Part shown: positions 32,340 through 44,234 of the stretch, piece after piece
Position numbering within the stretch: the first letter of the stretch is position 1
How the letters are laid out: each line of letters begins with the position of its first letter
From: Gerris lacustris
Lineage: Eukaryota > Arthropoda > Insecta > Hemiptera > Gerridae
Length of the DNA: 64,000 nucleotides
Assembly: GCA_951217055.1 (NCBI GenBank)
Contig: OX578276.1
Location: forward strand, 132,234,587-132,298,586
Direction of reading: 5' to 3'
Position numbers and translations under genes: made by a program
Notes under the pieces: model-generated
The model's input: only the letters and a program-made list of their open reading frames with translations
Database searches by the model: none
Told to the model about the DNA's origin: nothing

Positions 32340-33860
32340 CCTCGCCTTAAGCTTAGTCCGCACCAGGCAACAAAATGTTAGCATCATGTTAATGGCGATG
32401 TTGCCAATATCAATGAAAAGAAAAATGTTGCGGTTCAGACGAAAAACAACACAATGTCAGTGAGGTTTCATTCAAGTTTAGGTTTCCATTACCCTTGAAG
32501 TACTTCAATGATGGCTTCGCATACTTCCAGTACAATTATTGAAATTAATTAATTGTTATTTTAAACAGGTACATCAGTTTCGTATACAAATCACGTCAAA
32601 TCAAATACAAATCATCTTGCTAAATAGTGGATAGTAACCGCCAATATTACTGATGGCGGGATAGCTGCCCGGTAGTGAGTATCCTTTTTGGAGATTTTAG
32701 GAGCTACCAAATAAATGATTTTTTCAAAATATATATTTTTTTTTATGTCCGACAAAATTTTGAAACTAGCTACCACCATTTAACATTACTTCAAACATTA
32801 AGTTGTCTCAATAGATTCTCCGATGTTTTAAAAATTCTTTCTACCACAGTCTTCTTTTTAGTTTATTAAGACGAAAGAAACGTTACCACTAGCAGCAAAG
32901 TTAATTTCAGAACTTGACTCTTTTTGGTTTGGACGTGCAACATTGCTGAAAACATGTATCCAGATAATTAACTGTTCTTCTCTTGGTCTCATTAAAAGGT
33001 TAGCAACATTTAGATGAATATTGCCAACACTTTGTACCCCGGAGTATTCAAGGTTTTAGTAGATTACTGACGTGGGTGAACAGTTGCTGATATCAATATA
33101 ATAATGGGGGATGAGCAACAGTCATCCTCAATGACCTACGGTACACACTTTTAGTAAAGTCGGCTAAAGCAACCTTTAATCTTGCCAGACTCAATCCTAA
33201 TTTAGCAAATAATCCCCAACATTTACCAGCCGTATCTCGGAAGGTATTTGGTATTTAGATATAAAATAAGTAGAATTCTTAATATAATAAATTAGATAGA
33301 AACCTTATATTGGTCACAAATTATTAAAAAATAATTCTACATAAAAGTTGGTCCTTATTAATTATTAGTCAATTTTCAAGAGCAGTTTTACTTTCGTGTA
33401 CAAGGTGCGTACAAAAATAATACATGTATAATGAAATATTTTTGTGTCTTGAGGATAAATAAATATAATTTAAATTTGTTTTATATAATAAAGGTTATTT
33501 TATCAAAGAAAATTTATGTAGATAGGTACGGAAGCTGTCAGGGATGAGTCGGGCTCTCCGAGAATTTAAAGAACATTTTATGATTAATTTATTTTTGTAA
33601 GGTTAAAAAAATCTCTCCTTTTAAGTTTTTAAAAAAATATCAAATACGATAATATACTAAAGAAGCCTAATACACTTGGAGCCTAAACTACTGATCTTAT
33701 TAAAGATTTTAATTAAACAATTATAGCACTAAATTTGAGGGCTGCTGTAAATCATTAAACAAATGTAGCAAAATATGATCAAGTTTTTTTTTTTTTTCAT
33801 TTTTAATATAGTCTAATGAAATATCAAATAAGTCACCATGAAACCACATATAAGTCAATT
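32340..33860. other. no gene seen; GTTGC/GCAAC-rich part
   Basis: From 32355 to 33045 'gcaac' and 'gttgc' recur, suggesting a decayed element with ends near 'gtccgcaccaggcaac' and 'caacactttgtacccc'. The pairing is not convincing. The rest is AT-rich without a gene. Confidence 0.4.
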
Positions 33861-33980
33861 GGCAGTATGGCGTATGGTGCCCTTGATTATACTTTATTTA
33901 GACCTGTGGATCCTTCAGGGTATTAAGAATAAAAATTAAAACAGTTTTTTTGAGATCGGCAACGTTGTCTTCGTATAGAA

Positions 33981-34010
33981 GTTTCGGCCTAGCCGGTGAT
34001 TCTCAAACCT
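33981..34010 (-). other. hammerhead-like RNA motif, copy 5 (decayed)
   Basis: Minus strand: 'aggtttgagaatcaccggctaggccgaaac', the inverted partner of copy 6. Stem II and the GAAAC box are recognisable, but the triplet after it is lost. Confidence 0.3.
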
Positions 34011-34048
34011 AAAATCATTAACATTTACTTGATGTCAACTACAATACA

Positions 34049-34079
<31 letters not shown>

Positions 34080-34624
34080 AAAGCTAAGATCTATGATATA
34101 CCTTGCAAATAAACACTTGAGTAAGTTAGGTTATTGATAAACCAGTAATTAGTAACAGTATAGTTCCATCGTCTAAAAAACCTTCAACCAGGAATCTTCA
34201 TATAGCGAAGAGTACACAAAATAACAAGAACAGAAAAAAATATACAACACTGATAACATTAATTAAAACTTATTGATAATATCACAGATGCATTCCAAAA
34301 TGAGAAAGAAATGACAGACCATCTGTCTCTTATTCCTGTTATCACCCAGTATGTATAAAATTTACACTTTTGAATATGAAATTAACCTAAATTAATACTT
34401 ATAGAGTGAGTAAAAATGGATTTTACTTAGAAAATGATAATCAGATTTTAATAAATTTATAGGCGAAAGAACAGGACTATTGGTATCAATAATTACTTGA
34501 TATCAATGACCTAACTTACTTAAGTGTTTATATGCAAGCTATGTCATAGATCTTAGATTTGCATTATGTTTTCATTTTTAATTTTTTATTGTATTGACAT
34601 CAAATATATTATGTTATGATAATA

Positions 34625-34656
34625 GGCTTAAAATGGCCGGCTAGGCCGAAACGTTA
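34625..34656 (+). other. hammerhead-like RNA motif, copy 6
   Basis: 'ggcttaaaatggccggctag' then 'gccgaaacgtt': stem II GGCC/GGCC around GGCTA, then GAAACGTT and ACC. The GTC triplet is GTT here. Tail 'agtttttattcttaatacct' and 'tgaaggatccacag' as after copies 4 and 7. Confidence 0.35.
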
Positions 34657-34984
34657 CCGATTAAAAAAAACTGTTTTAGTTTTTATTCTTAATACCTTGA
34701 AGGATCCACAGCTCTAAATAAACGTATGTCAATTTCTCGATAAATATTTTGTTTCCGGGGATGTGGCATGAAGAAATGGGTAAAATAGGTATACTATCAT
34801 AATTAAATATGTTTATGGCAAGCTACTGCATAGGAAAAATGACTATACTTCTCATATTAACATTTATACAAATATGAGATATTATTTCCGAGTTGTCTTG
34901 GACCATCAAATGTATTTTTCTGTTAATCATTGCTATTAACACTGAAAGAGCTAATATGTGATAAAATAGTGTTATTATTAGATA

Positions 34985-36165
34985 CTAGCCTTCAACCCAC
35001 TCTGTGCGCGGAGCTCATGCTAGGTATTAGTGGCTATGTTTCTTATTATTATGTAGACCTAGCAAATAAATGAAATGCTGAAATAGATTTGTTTCCAACG
35101 CCTTCTAAGAATAGGATCAGGTCTATATTATACATCATTCATTTCATTAATACGTAAGTATACACCATTAATATGTAAGTAACTACAACAACAAACTTTT
35201 TTTTTATTAATTTCATTTTATGTTTTTAATTTTTAATTTTATGATATAATTAGTGTGAATTGATAATTAGCCTCATTTCAACTTGTGTCTAGAACCTAAT
35301 TGTAAGTAATTGTTATAAGAGAATTGAAATTAATATATGTAATTATCTTAATGTTGATTCTAGAATAAATGATCGATGACTGAAGATGACCTTGTAAGGG
35401 TCGAAACGTCTCATGTAAAGAAAAGAAATAAATTTTGTTTTTATTACACCTAAAGAATATCCATTTAATAAGAAATTCAATATATATATATATATATATA
35501 TATATAATAGCTAATCGAAACTAATTAATATAATAATAAATAACAACAGACAGGGAAGTCATTGAACAATTATGAACCATTGATGCATTAATTTTAATTG
35601 TCTCTGCTTTCAATACGGCAGTTGCACCAGTAAATATTTAATAACTCTAGTTCTAGGACAAATTAATAAAATAATACATACTCCATAAAGAGCATTAGCG
35701 TGAGGTTTAAGCACCCCGACCAGATATTCAATCGGTCAACGATTGCGGACGTTATAAGAGCTCAAAATCAAAAATTGGTGTAACAAAATCAGATTTAGCT
35801 CAAATTTAAGGTAGAACCAATAGAGGTAAGACAAAAAGTCATAAGACCAATGCTTGAGATCTTTTATAATCAGTTACCGCTGGTGCAATCAGCTTTCTGA
35901 TACGAATCACCGTTTAGCCACAATATGCCTCCAAGATACTGCGTCGCCATCTTTATTTTTTATAAGGGGGTTAAAAATAAAAATGTTTAACTTTTCGGAT
36001 GTTTCTAGTCGGTTTTTAGGGCCAATTTCCGACCAAACAAAAATTCGTGAGTCTCTAGGTGGTCTAAAAGTACCCAAACATGTTGATGAGGGAGTCAGTG
36101 GGTTATGTCCCTTAATATACAGGTGTATACTTAGACTACCTTTATACTTAGTCAACCTTATTTAT
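34985..36165 (+). repeat. family H, copy 2, interrupted by a motif-7 element
   Basis: Blocks match copy 1 ('catgctaggtattagtggcta', 'gggaagtcattgaacaat', 'ctctagttctagga', 'accgctggtgcaat', 'tctctaggtggtct'). About 400 bp from about 35110 to 35505 has no counterpart in copy 1. That stretch contains hammerhead-like motif copy 7 and a (TA)n run (about 35481-35505). The frames at 35854-36168 on both strands are shadows. Confidence 0.6.
35376..35414 (+). other. hammerhead-like RNA motif, copy 7 (best preserved)
   Basis: ATGA (35376-35379), CTGAAGA, one extra T, stem-loop GACC-TTGTAAG-GGTC, GAAACGTC (ends 35410), TCAT (35411-35414). ATGA and TCAT form a perfect 4-bp stem I. Stem II has four to six pairs, ACGT is palindromic as in dimer-acting minimal hammerheads, and GTC would be the cleavage triplet. 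The only misfit is the extra base after CTGAAGA. An 'aataaa' and a conserved tail follow. Confidence 0.55.
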
Positions 36166-36489
36166 TAGGTTATTTATTTTATTATTTTATTATTTTTATA
36201 AAATTGTTAATAACTTTGGTTCTACTCAATAGTTTTCGATGAAAACAAGCCTACAACATGCGCAACATATTTGCACTCACTTCTAAAAAAAAATATAAAG
36301 AAATCAATAGATTTAGTTTAGCCAGTATGCGCCTATAAAATCGAACTGGTGGCAACAGATACACTTACACGAAAAAAAGTTAAGGCCGCATTCGGCTTTC
36401 GGAATGTATGAAATGAAAAAGCAATTTTTCAATTCTGACCAATGTAGGTACAGACAAAACATTAATTTTATATAAATAGATAAGTATTA

Positions 36490-36590
36490 AGTAATAATAA
36501 TAATAATATCTTTATTTCTTATAAATAACAATGCTCATGGTTTTCACCCTATGATCCATTTGGATCGTCAGGGGGTAAGTATTAAGTATT
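36490..36590 (-). repeat. LINE-type 3' tail with (ATT)n
   Basis: Read on the minus strand a short unique piece ends 'ataagaaataaagat' followed by (ATT)n (about 36490-36510). This is the form of a 5'-truncated non-LTR insertion. Too short to name the clade. Confidence 0.4.
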
Positions 36591-36599
36591 TTAGGATTT

Positions 36600-39500
36600 T
36601 TTTGTGTTCACATCCAAATTCACTTGACCAAGTTAGTAGGTTTCATATTCGTTCTGGCTGTCAATATTTTTGCACACCCATATTTTGAATGATTAAAAAT
36701 AAATTTGATTTTGATTACATTTGGATAGTATTTGAGTGATTTGATTTGTACTAGGGTTTAATACCCAATCAAATGACTATGTTAAAAGTATAAAATTGAT
36801 AATCTTTAGCTAATTGTTGAACTCTTGGTCATCAATTATGTATTCATATCTGTAAACTAGACGGAATATTCCCTTCTACTTCTAGTAACAATATATACTC
36901 TAAACCTGGTATCCTTTAATCTACATTCTACAATAAAATTGTCTAGCTTCAAGGTTTGATTAAGATACATTGTAAATACAATACCTTTGACCTAAATATT
37001 CTACAGGCGATTATAGTTGTACTCATATTTAAATCTCTCTTTCATCAATAAATAATAGAAAATTTTAAAGAAAAAATATGTAAAAGGAAAGTAAATCCAA
37101 TAAATTTTTTTTTAATTTAGCTGAATACAATGAAATATGAAACTTGATTAGTTCAAAGCCAAATAGTAAACACTCAAAATAGAGTTAATCACTCAAAAAC
37201 AAAACGAGATTCCAGAGAAAAAGGATATTATTATTATTATCTAGGGCTTTTAGCTATAATAATATTCTAGCGTAAATAGTCTATTCTTGTGGAATTCTAC
37301 TCTAAAATGCATATACTAATACGATTAACTAAATTAAATTTATAAATAATATATTTCATTTATCCACTTTTTGCTTCCGACTTTACCGAAGCTAAAAAAC
37401 AAAACGTTATAGGATCATTCTGAAAAATGAAATTATTTTGTCTCCGAATTTTTCGACAGAAAGACACAAAGTGCTGCAATTTCAAAAATATATAGATAGA
37501 TTTATACATTTTAAGCTTAATTGAGTCAAAAACGAGTCCAAATATACATTTTCGTCTTAAGCAGGGGTTCTCACTAGGATTACCTAAAGAGCCAAATTTC
37601 AGAACTTGAAAATTTCCTAGCGTCCCTGTATCTAGTACATGTTTTTAACGTTAATAATATGTACCAACAAAATGACCAATCAAGCATCAAACTTTGCGAA
37701 GGTTAAAGCAAATGTGCTTAGGATTTGTTTTGAATACTTTTTTTTTTAATTAAAGTCTAAAACGTGTAATGCTCATTTGCTTTTGGCTTTACTTCAAACT
37801 ATGTTTTAATTTCTATGTCTTTGTTTTAAGGCAATAAGTTTTTATTTTAAATCCAAAAACACTCAGAACAAAAACCTTCACAGTTGATATTTACCAATTG
37901 CTTTTCAATAAAACGGAATTAATCCCTTTACTTTGTAATTTCAATGGTGAATAACACCTTACAACGATTACTGGGTATATAGAGCAGTTTTGGAGTATGG
38001 AATGGCCGATCAAATGTAGCAGGCTTTCAACTATCGGTCTTAAGGTTTTCATTTTGTAAACACTTAATTTTGCTAGCAATGTGAGATCCCCGGCCTAAAT
38101 ATCGCGAGTCTTATGAACTTGTCAAGGGCCGCACAACATTGCTCTGAAAGCCGCAAGCTGTCCGCGGACCGCGTCTAGACACAAGTGTCAGACGATCGCT
38201 GGTCTAAGATCTATGACTACAAATGGACTATGGAATAATTCCGACTGCATAAAGTATACTGTTCAATAAACTCGCAATTAAAGGCAAAATAAAAAAATAA
38301 ATTTGAAATTGCCCAAAATGTATTTAACCCTTTATAGGGCAAGTCAAAAATTTAATTTTTGTCGTTAACGGTCAGTGTCCACTTAAGGGGACACCCTGAA
38401 AAACCCTTGGTTTAGTTTGTCTCAGCTGTTTATAGTCTGATTTTGTAATGATTGATTTAAAAAACCTTATTGCGTCGATATAAAGACATATCGATAGTGT
38501 TTTTGTTTGAAAACCTGACGTATTTTTTTTTTTTTCTCTTCTAGAACTATATATATACATATCAATATATATGTCTTACACATTTAGGGTGCCTCAGGGG
38601 TGTCTAATATATTAGACACTGACCTATAAAGGGAACCTAAAGTATATGTATAAAGACAAGTATTTTGGATTTAATGAAACAAACAAATTTTAATCGTTTG
38701 ATTGGAAAATTAAATTTAAGGTTGTTTTATTTTAGATTTTTATTTATTTTACATCTCACAAATATAAGAACGTATTCAGAAATTAAAATATTCAGAAAAA
38801 AATATATAATTGATTACTTAACCACCCATAAATTAATAAATTGAGTAAATAATTAAATGTATGCTAAATGTAATTTGAATAAATGTAGTTTTCACTAAAC
38901 AAAATGTTACTAAAATTATTTTCAACTTTGAGACCATAAAATAAAAAAATGGTTATTATATATTCTTTAACTTTAATACAATGGTACAAAAAAAAAATTT
39001 AATGTTATAAGAATAAAATGTGTATTAAGCTAGCTATATTTTAGGCTATTATAGAAATAATATGAATTTCATTAATATAATGGCCTATGTTCCAATTAAC
39101 CATAAATCTAATTAATCTAATCTAATTATGCATTACATGATTTGTTAATTATTTATATAAAATGTATAAGAAATAAATTGATTATTTTACATAAAAAATA
39201 TTTATATAATAATTATAAAGGTTGAATGCCATAATTTATAATAAATTTACTAGACATTGTAAGGTTGCCAAGCCAGAAAATATTTATTTTTATTTTTTTC
39301 ACAAAATTCATTACAACCATTTAATAATAATAATAACAAATATATACGAGTATATTGTTTTTATATAGGAAACTACAACCTTAACGTAATAATACATTCT
39401 GTGAATAAAAATAATGAGTTAGGCTAATAAATGAAAAAATAATATAGTGGTGGAAGCTCACAATTTGTAGCTAATAATATAATGATAAAATACTGAGTAT

Positions 39501-40500
39501 TTCAGGGATATCACCTAATAAATAAATAACTTAATACTATAATTTGTTCCTGATTAAAAATGTGAAATATAAAATATTATTGTCATTAATAAAAAAAAAA
39601 AAAAATGTACATAAATAGCATGAATAATAACATTTTCTTTTTAGAACGTTTTCTTCTTTTTTTTAGTGTAAAAATAACAGATAATTTCATTAATCTGTTG
39701 CTAAATTTCTATAAAATAAATCTAATCAATTCCTACTTCCTCATAGGAATCGAAATTATCCAACCCTGTGAGAGAAACCTACTATCAACTAATTATATTT
39801 GCTTGTTCTTTATAATTGTATATTTGTACAGAGTGTAATATAGCACTATTATTTTTAACTTGAATAATTTCAAAAATAAAAACCGTGCTCAATTTTTTGT
39901 TATGAGATATTCCTAAGATTTTATAGATAAATACACATTCTATTTTATAATATATTTAGTGTTGAACACTAATTTGATTATTTATTTTTATTGCATAGAG
40001 AACTTATTGATATCAATGATAAATATTCCCCTTTGGTGTTTTTATTTTGATTATTTTTTTAAAATAAAATAAATTGTTGCCTTCTATCATTTTTTTTTTT
40101 AAACATTTATAATATGTTGCCCTTACTTAGAGCTTTTTCAGGCTACTACATTTAAAATTCAAAATATATTTGTATACAAATTTAAAACAGTGGTAAAATA
40201 TTTAATTTTACAGCTTTTTTAAAATATAATTAAAGTAACATAATAAATAAAATACCTGGTACTGGTAACATTTCTCTATACTAAATCATTAAGTTTCCAA
40301 AATTGTTTTTTGTTAGTTACATTAATTATATTAGCTGCATCTAATAATTCTCCATTAAATTTGTATATGATTAATGCAGAATTATTAAATGAAGCTAGTA
40401 ATATTTAATTTTTATAGTAACATGTTTTAAATTTTATAGCTTAAAGAAGTTCTGAGTAAGGGCGAAATATAGCTGTTTTTAAAAAAGAAAGGAGATGAAT
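36600..40500. other. no gene seen; long AT-rich stretch
   Basis: 3.9 kb without a supported gene or recognisable element. 38640-40480 is among the most AT-rich parts of the window. A short GC-richer block (38085-38200, 'gtccgcggaccgcgtctagac') has no frame of note. The frames at 37891-38079, 38372-38560 and 39605-39838 look like chance. Confidence 0.6.
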
Positions 40501-40806
40501 CGATCTTTACTACGTTTTTATTAGCTTGCATTCTTGTTTGTTTGTTTGTTTGTCCGGTACAAATCTGGCAATCGATTTCTAACTAACTTCCCGAATAGCT
40601 AGACATTTGAAACTTTTAGCATAGCTCATAACACGATGACAATGCATTATTTTAATACTTTTAGCCATCTTTCAGCAAAATTTAATTAGTTTTCAGCAAA
40701 TTTTGCTGTGCGGAAAGTTAGTTCGGAAAAAATCCGCAAGTTATTTTATTTGATTTGCCATATCCAATATTTACGCTATCTTCATTTTGACGGGTCTCAA
40801 ATTTGT

Positions 40807-41643
40807 ATAATAAAAATTCTCACATTGCGTCTGATCTCGTTCAAGAACACCTCTATCTTCTTGGAATATGGCTAAACAAATGGAGAATAAAAATAAACGA
40901 GAGTAAAAGTGTTCATGTGACCTTCTCCTTAAGACACGGAAACTGCGAACCTCTATTCCTTAACCATATCCTTATTCCACACCATAGTACCGTCCGCTAC
41001 CTTGGCTTATACCTTGATCGTAGACTCACATGGGCACACCACACATCTTCACTACGCAAACGTATCAACTCACGCTATAAACTTTTACATAGACTCCTCA
41101 ACAAAAATCCAAACTCAACACACACAACAAAATACTCATATACAACACAATTCTCAAACCTGCATGGACCTATGGCATCGAACTTTGGGGCTGCACCAAA
41201 CGTTCCAACTCCTACCGCATCCAATCCTTACAGTCAAAGATCCTCAGAACTATAGTAAATGCACCCTACTACGTATCCAACCAAATCCTACACACTGACC
41301 TGAATATCCCATTTGTCCGAGACCTAGCTATTTCCCGCTATAGATCTTTCCACCACTCAGTCTCCCTCCATACAAATCCTTTTATCCAAAACCTGTCATC
41401 CCAAACCATTCCTGACAATCCTCCTAGGCGCTTGAAGCGGCAATGGCCTCGAGATCTATTATGATAAAAGACACATTGTTAATTTAAAGAATTTATGCAA
41501 AGTCAATAAGCTCTGTCACTGGACAGGAGTCTTATTTCTGTCAATTTAAATCAAGCTATACAATCAAATTTATCATTATTGCTTATAACACGTAAAACTG
41601 TAGTTGCAATATTCAATAAAAGTTAAAAAAAAAAAAAAAAAAA
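40807..41643 (+). mobile_element. 5'-truncated Jockey-like non-LTR insertion
   Basis: 837 bp between perfect 10-bp target duplications TCAAATTTGT (40797-40806 and 41644-41653). It ends in poly(A) (about 41625-41643) preceded by AATAAA (about 41614). This is the full signature of target-primed reverse transcription with 5' truncation, and the intact duplication suggests a fairly recent event. Confidence 0.9.
40821..41464 (+). pseudogene. Jockey-like reverse transcriptase, C-terminal part
   Basis: Begins in the RT palm/thumb ('HIASDLVQEHLYLLGIWLNK'), then 'WRIKINESKSVHVTF', 'VRYLGLYLDRRLTWAHH' (the YLG block after the YADD box) and 'INSRYKLLHRLLN'. A one-base loss in the A-run at about 41128-41133 shifts the frame. 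The next frame gives 'ILKPAWTYGIELWGC', 'SKILRTIVNAPYYVSNQ' and 'RRLKRQWPRDLL' before TGA at 41462-41464. The catalytic YADD region is upstream and absent. The C-terminus is apparently complete, with no RNase H after it, as in Jockey-clade elements. Confidence 0.88.
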
Positions 41644-41653
41644 TCAAATTTGT

Positions 41654-42689
41654 GATAGGTAAACATTGAATGACAGCTAAACAGGAAATATCGATTATAT
41701 TATTTATCGATTATAATTTTTCAAATATATCGATGGCATGCTTTAGATTTGGTGTTGGGAAGATCCGTTGTACAAAGATTTATCCTTTTATATAGGTTTA
41801 AGATCAGCTCTCTGGATAGTTGTCATTTATGTGAAGAAAATAAATTTGGATTTTTTTTTTTTTTTTTTCACTAACATTATATATTATATAACAATAACAA
41901 TTATATTATCAACTTCATAAGATTCCACAGAAAATTTAAAAACGTAGTATATAAAAAGTTCTTTTTATCTTGAAATTATATTTTAAACCCTTAAAAAGAT
42001 CAAAAGAGAATACGTATCAATATAGTTTTTTTTACAATAAATATATATTCTATGATGTATATGATTCCTCTCCCATCACCTTAGTAAAGAGAAATTTGAT
42101 TTAATTTTAATTGCTAAGACAACATGATAATTGATACAGGTGTGAGATTACTACTAAAATATCCTCTTCCGCTAGACATAATGCACGCTTGTATCGTGTT
42201 TCTGTATCAATTAGGCATCATTTTAACAGCAATTGTGTGAAACCTAAGAGGAAACTTGATGCTAAGGAGAAGTTTGATGCTAAGGAGAAGTTTGAACAGC
42301 GATAACAAAGTTTAACCTACTCCAGGACTTCTCTAACAGTCGGTACAAACTTGGCACTTAACCTGGCAACATAGATTTTACTGTAATACCTTCGGTCTGG
42401 GGTAAATATACCTGAGGTAAGTAATAAACACAGTTATATGAAGTACCACAAACGATTAAAACCTTCCCACCTTTCAAATAATACAAGTGGATCGATAAGT
42501 TGATAATTAATATTATTTATATAAGGTATGTTTACAAAATATATTTGAGAATAGAGATTTTCTTAAAATATTTTAAAAGTAATTATTAGAATTTTTTTAA
42601 GAATAAAAAAACAAATTATAGTGCTCCCAGCTGCAGAGAATTCTCACTACTGGAATGTAATAATTGATCACTCTTTTCTTTTCGTGAAT
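41654..42689. other. no intact gene; possible further non-LTR scrap
   Basis: Around 41790-41850 a frame reads 'YRFKISSLDSCHLCEENKFG', which resembles the Cys-rich C-terminus of some non-LTR polyproteins, but it is isolated. At 42256-42291 an 18-bp unit (ttgatgctaaggagaagt) is exactly duplicated. Otherwise AT-rich. Confidence 0.35.
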
Positions 42690-43555
42690 TGATAAATCGA
42701 GGACCCTAATATTTTTCTGCGAGGGTCAGTCTGTCTGTTTGTTAACACTCCTGCATCACCGTAAGTACTAATCAAAACTTTGCTGTGATGTTTTATGTGT
42801 AATATCCTAAACACAAGAAAATAAAGGGGAGCTCCAAAAATGCATTCCTTGAAATACAAGGGGTTGAAATTTAGGGGGTTATAAATTTTTCCCATGGAAA
42901 TTCATCATGTGAAATATTAAATAAATAGGAGGATGCCTCAAGTATACAAATTTATATACGTATTTGGTTTTGTTTTCGTACCAATTTATCAGTGCGAAAT
43001 GTTTCCTTAAAAGTTGTGTTCCCCTCCCTATAAATTATTTAATAAATTAACAAAAATTCAATATATAAATAATACTATATTTCAATTGATTTATTTTACA
43101 TATTTAAAAGTTAATCAACACAGGTGGTTGTTAACTTTTTGTTTTCAATATTCAACAAAATAAAAATGTTTGTCATGTATATCTCGGAAACTAGATGTTT
43201 TAGGGAATTAGGGAAGATTTGTATTTAAATAATCTACATTTAAACATTTTTAAATCCAAATCTTAATAATATATTTAAATGTTATCAAGAAATATTTTTT
43301 TTTTGTTTTTTGAGATTGTGACGGGTATAGCGCCCGATTTCATCTCAATATATAATTATTCTGAATCTGTATGCAAAATTTCATAAAAATCGGGCTAGTA
43401 GTTTTGGCTTCACGTGTCACAGACGGAAGACGACAGACAGCCATTTTTAAAAACCACTTCATTGGACTCAGGGGACCTTAAATAGTGTAAATCCATAAAA
43501 TTCTCAAAATCCAATTATCGTCCCATCCCAATCATTATTTCGTAATAAAGCATAG
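42690..43555 (+). repeat. family M, copy 2, with family A-like 3' part
   Basis: 'gtctgtttgttaacactcctgc', 'aaggggttgaaatttagggggttataa', 'aaattcatcatg' and 'ttggttttgttttcgtaccaattt' parallel family M copy 1. From about 43190 to 43555 diverged family A sequence follows ('gcaaaatttcataaaaatcggg', 'agtagttttggct', 'gacgacagacag'). Confidence 0.45.
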
Positions 43556-44107
43556 TTATTCGTTGTTAAACAATAAAAGACAGAATTTTCTGATTGTACT
43601 GTACACATTGATTTTTATTTTATAAATCACATTATTTTATTTCTGCCAACGTAACAATTTATCTAGTGACTGGAAGGAAGCAATGTGTCACCATAATTTG
43701 TGAACTGTTTTAAATTAAATCCATTTTTTATATAAAATAAAGTTTAAAAAGATAAATAGATATAATATTAATTAATGTAAATACTTAAAATATATATTTT
43801 TTTTTATTTCTATTCAAAATGAATGTATTAGAGGAGTAAAAATTGTGATATCAAAGAAAACCAATATTTGGAATTTCAAAAAAGAAAATGTTTTTCTTTA
43901 ATTTTATTCAAATTTTGAAAAGGGTTTGGTCTGTACTTTAATGGTTTATACCCTCGTTACAATGAACTGGGCTAAAGAAAATAAAGGCCATCTCTATAGC
44001 CATTGTATCCGCATGTAAAATCATATTATATAAATATAAAGAGAGAAAAGAAACAAGTATTACGTTTATGTTTCATTTATTCACATCATTATAAAATATT
44101 TTCTGAT

Positions 44108-44150
<43 letters not shown>

Positions 44151-44234
44151 CAATTAGATTTCTTTAAATTACTGTCAGAAATAATTATTATTTTATTTAA
44201 TACGTATTTAGTATTAGAGATAAAATAATCGCCA
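43556..44234. other. no gene seen; A28 tract
   Basis: AT-rich. A28 at 44108-44135 followed by (AT)n to 44150; possibly the tail of an old retroposed sequence but no body is recognisable. Confidence 0.5.

Larger units (their letters stand above)
33861..34727. mobile_element. large fold-back insertion with two head-to-head hammerhead-like motifs
   Basis: Arms start 'tttatttagacctgtggatcc' at about 33891 and end 'ggatccacagctctaaataaa' at about 34723. Inverted similarity extends inward at least about 280 bp (including 'aagctaagatctatga', 'aaacacttgagtaagttaggt'). Flanking 'taagtcaatt' (33851-33860) and 'tatgtcaatt' (34725-34734) match in 9 of 10 positions and may be the target duplication. A 23-A run (34054-34076) lies in the left arm. 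The layout parallels the 160-424 insertion. Confidence 0.65.
40505..41990 (+). repeat. family R, copy 2, split by a Jockey-like insertion
   Basis: 40505-40806 matches 31738-32040, and 'cagaaaatttaaaaacgtagtatataaaaagttc' at about 41934-41967 matches 32050-32085. Between them lie the Jockey-like insertion and about 280 bp of other DNA. Confidence 0.65.

Noticed and set aside
35854..36168. Frames of 104 (+) and 82 (-) codons
   Set aside because: They lie in family H, and neither frame is kept in the other two copies.
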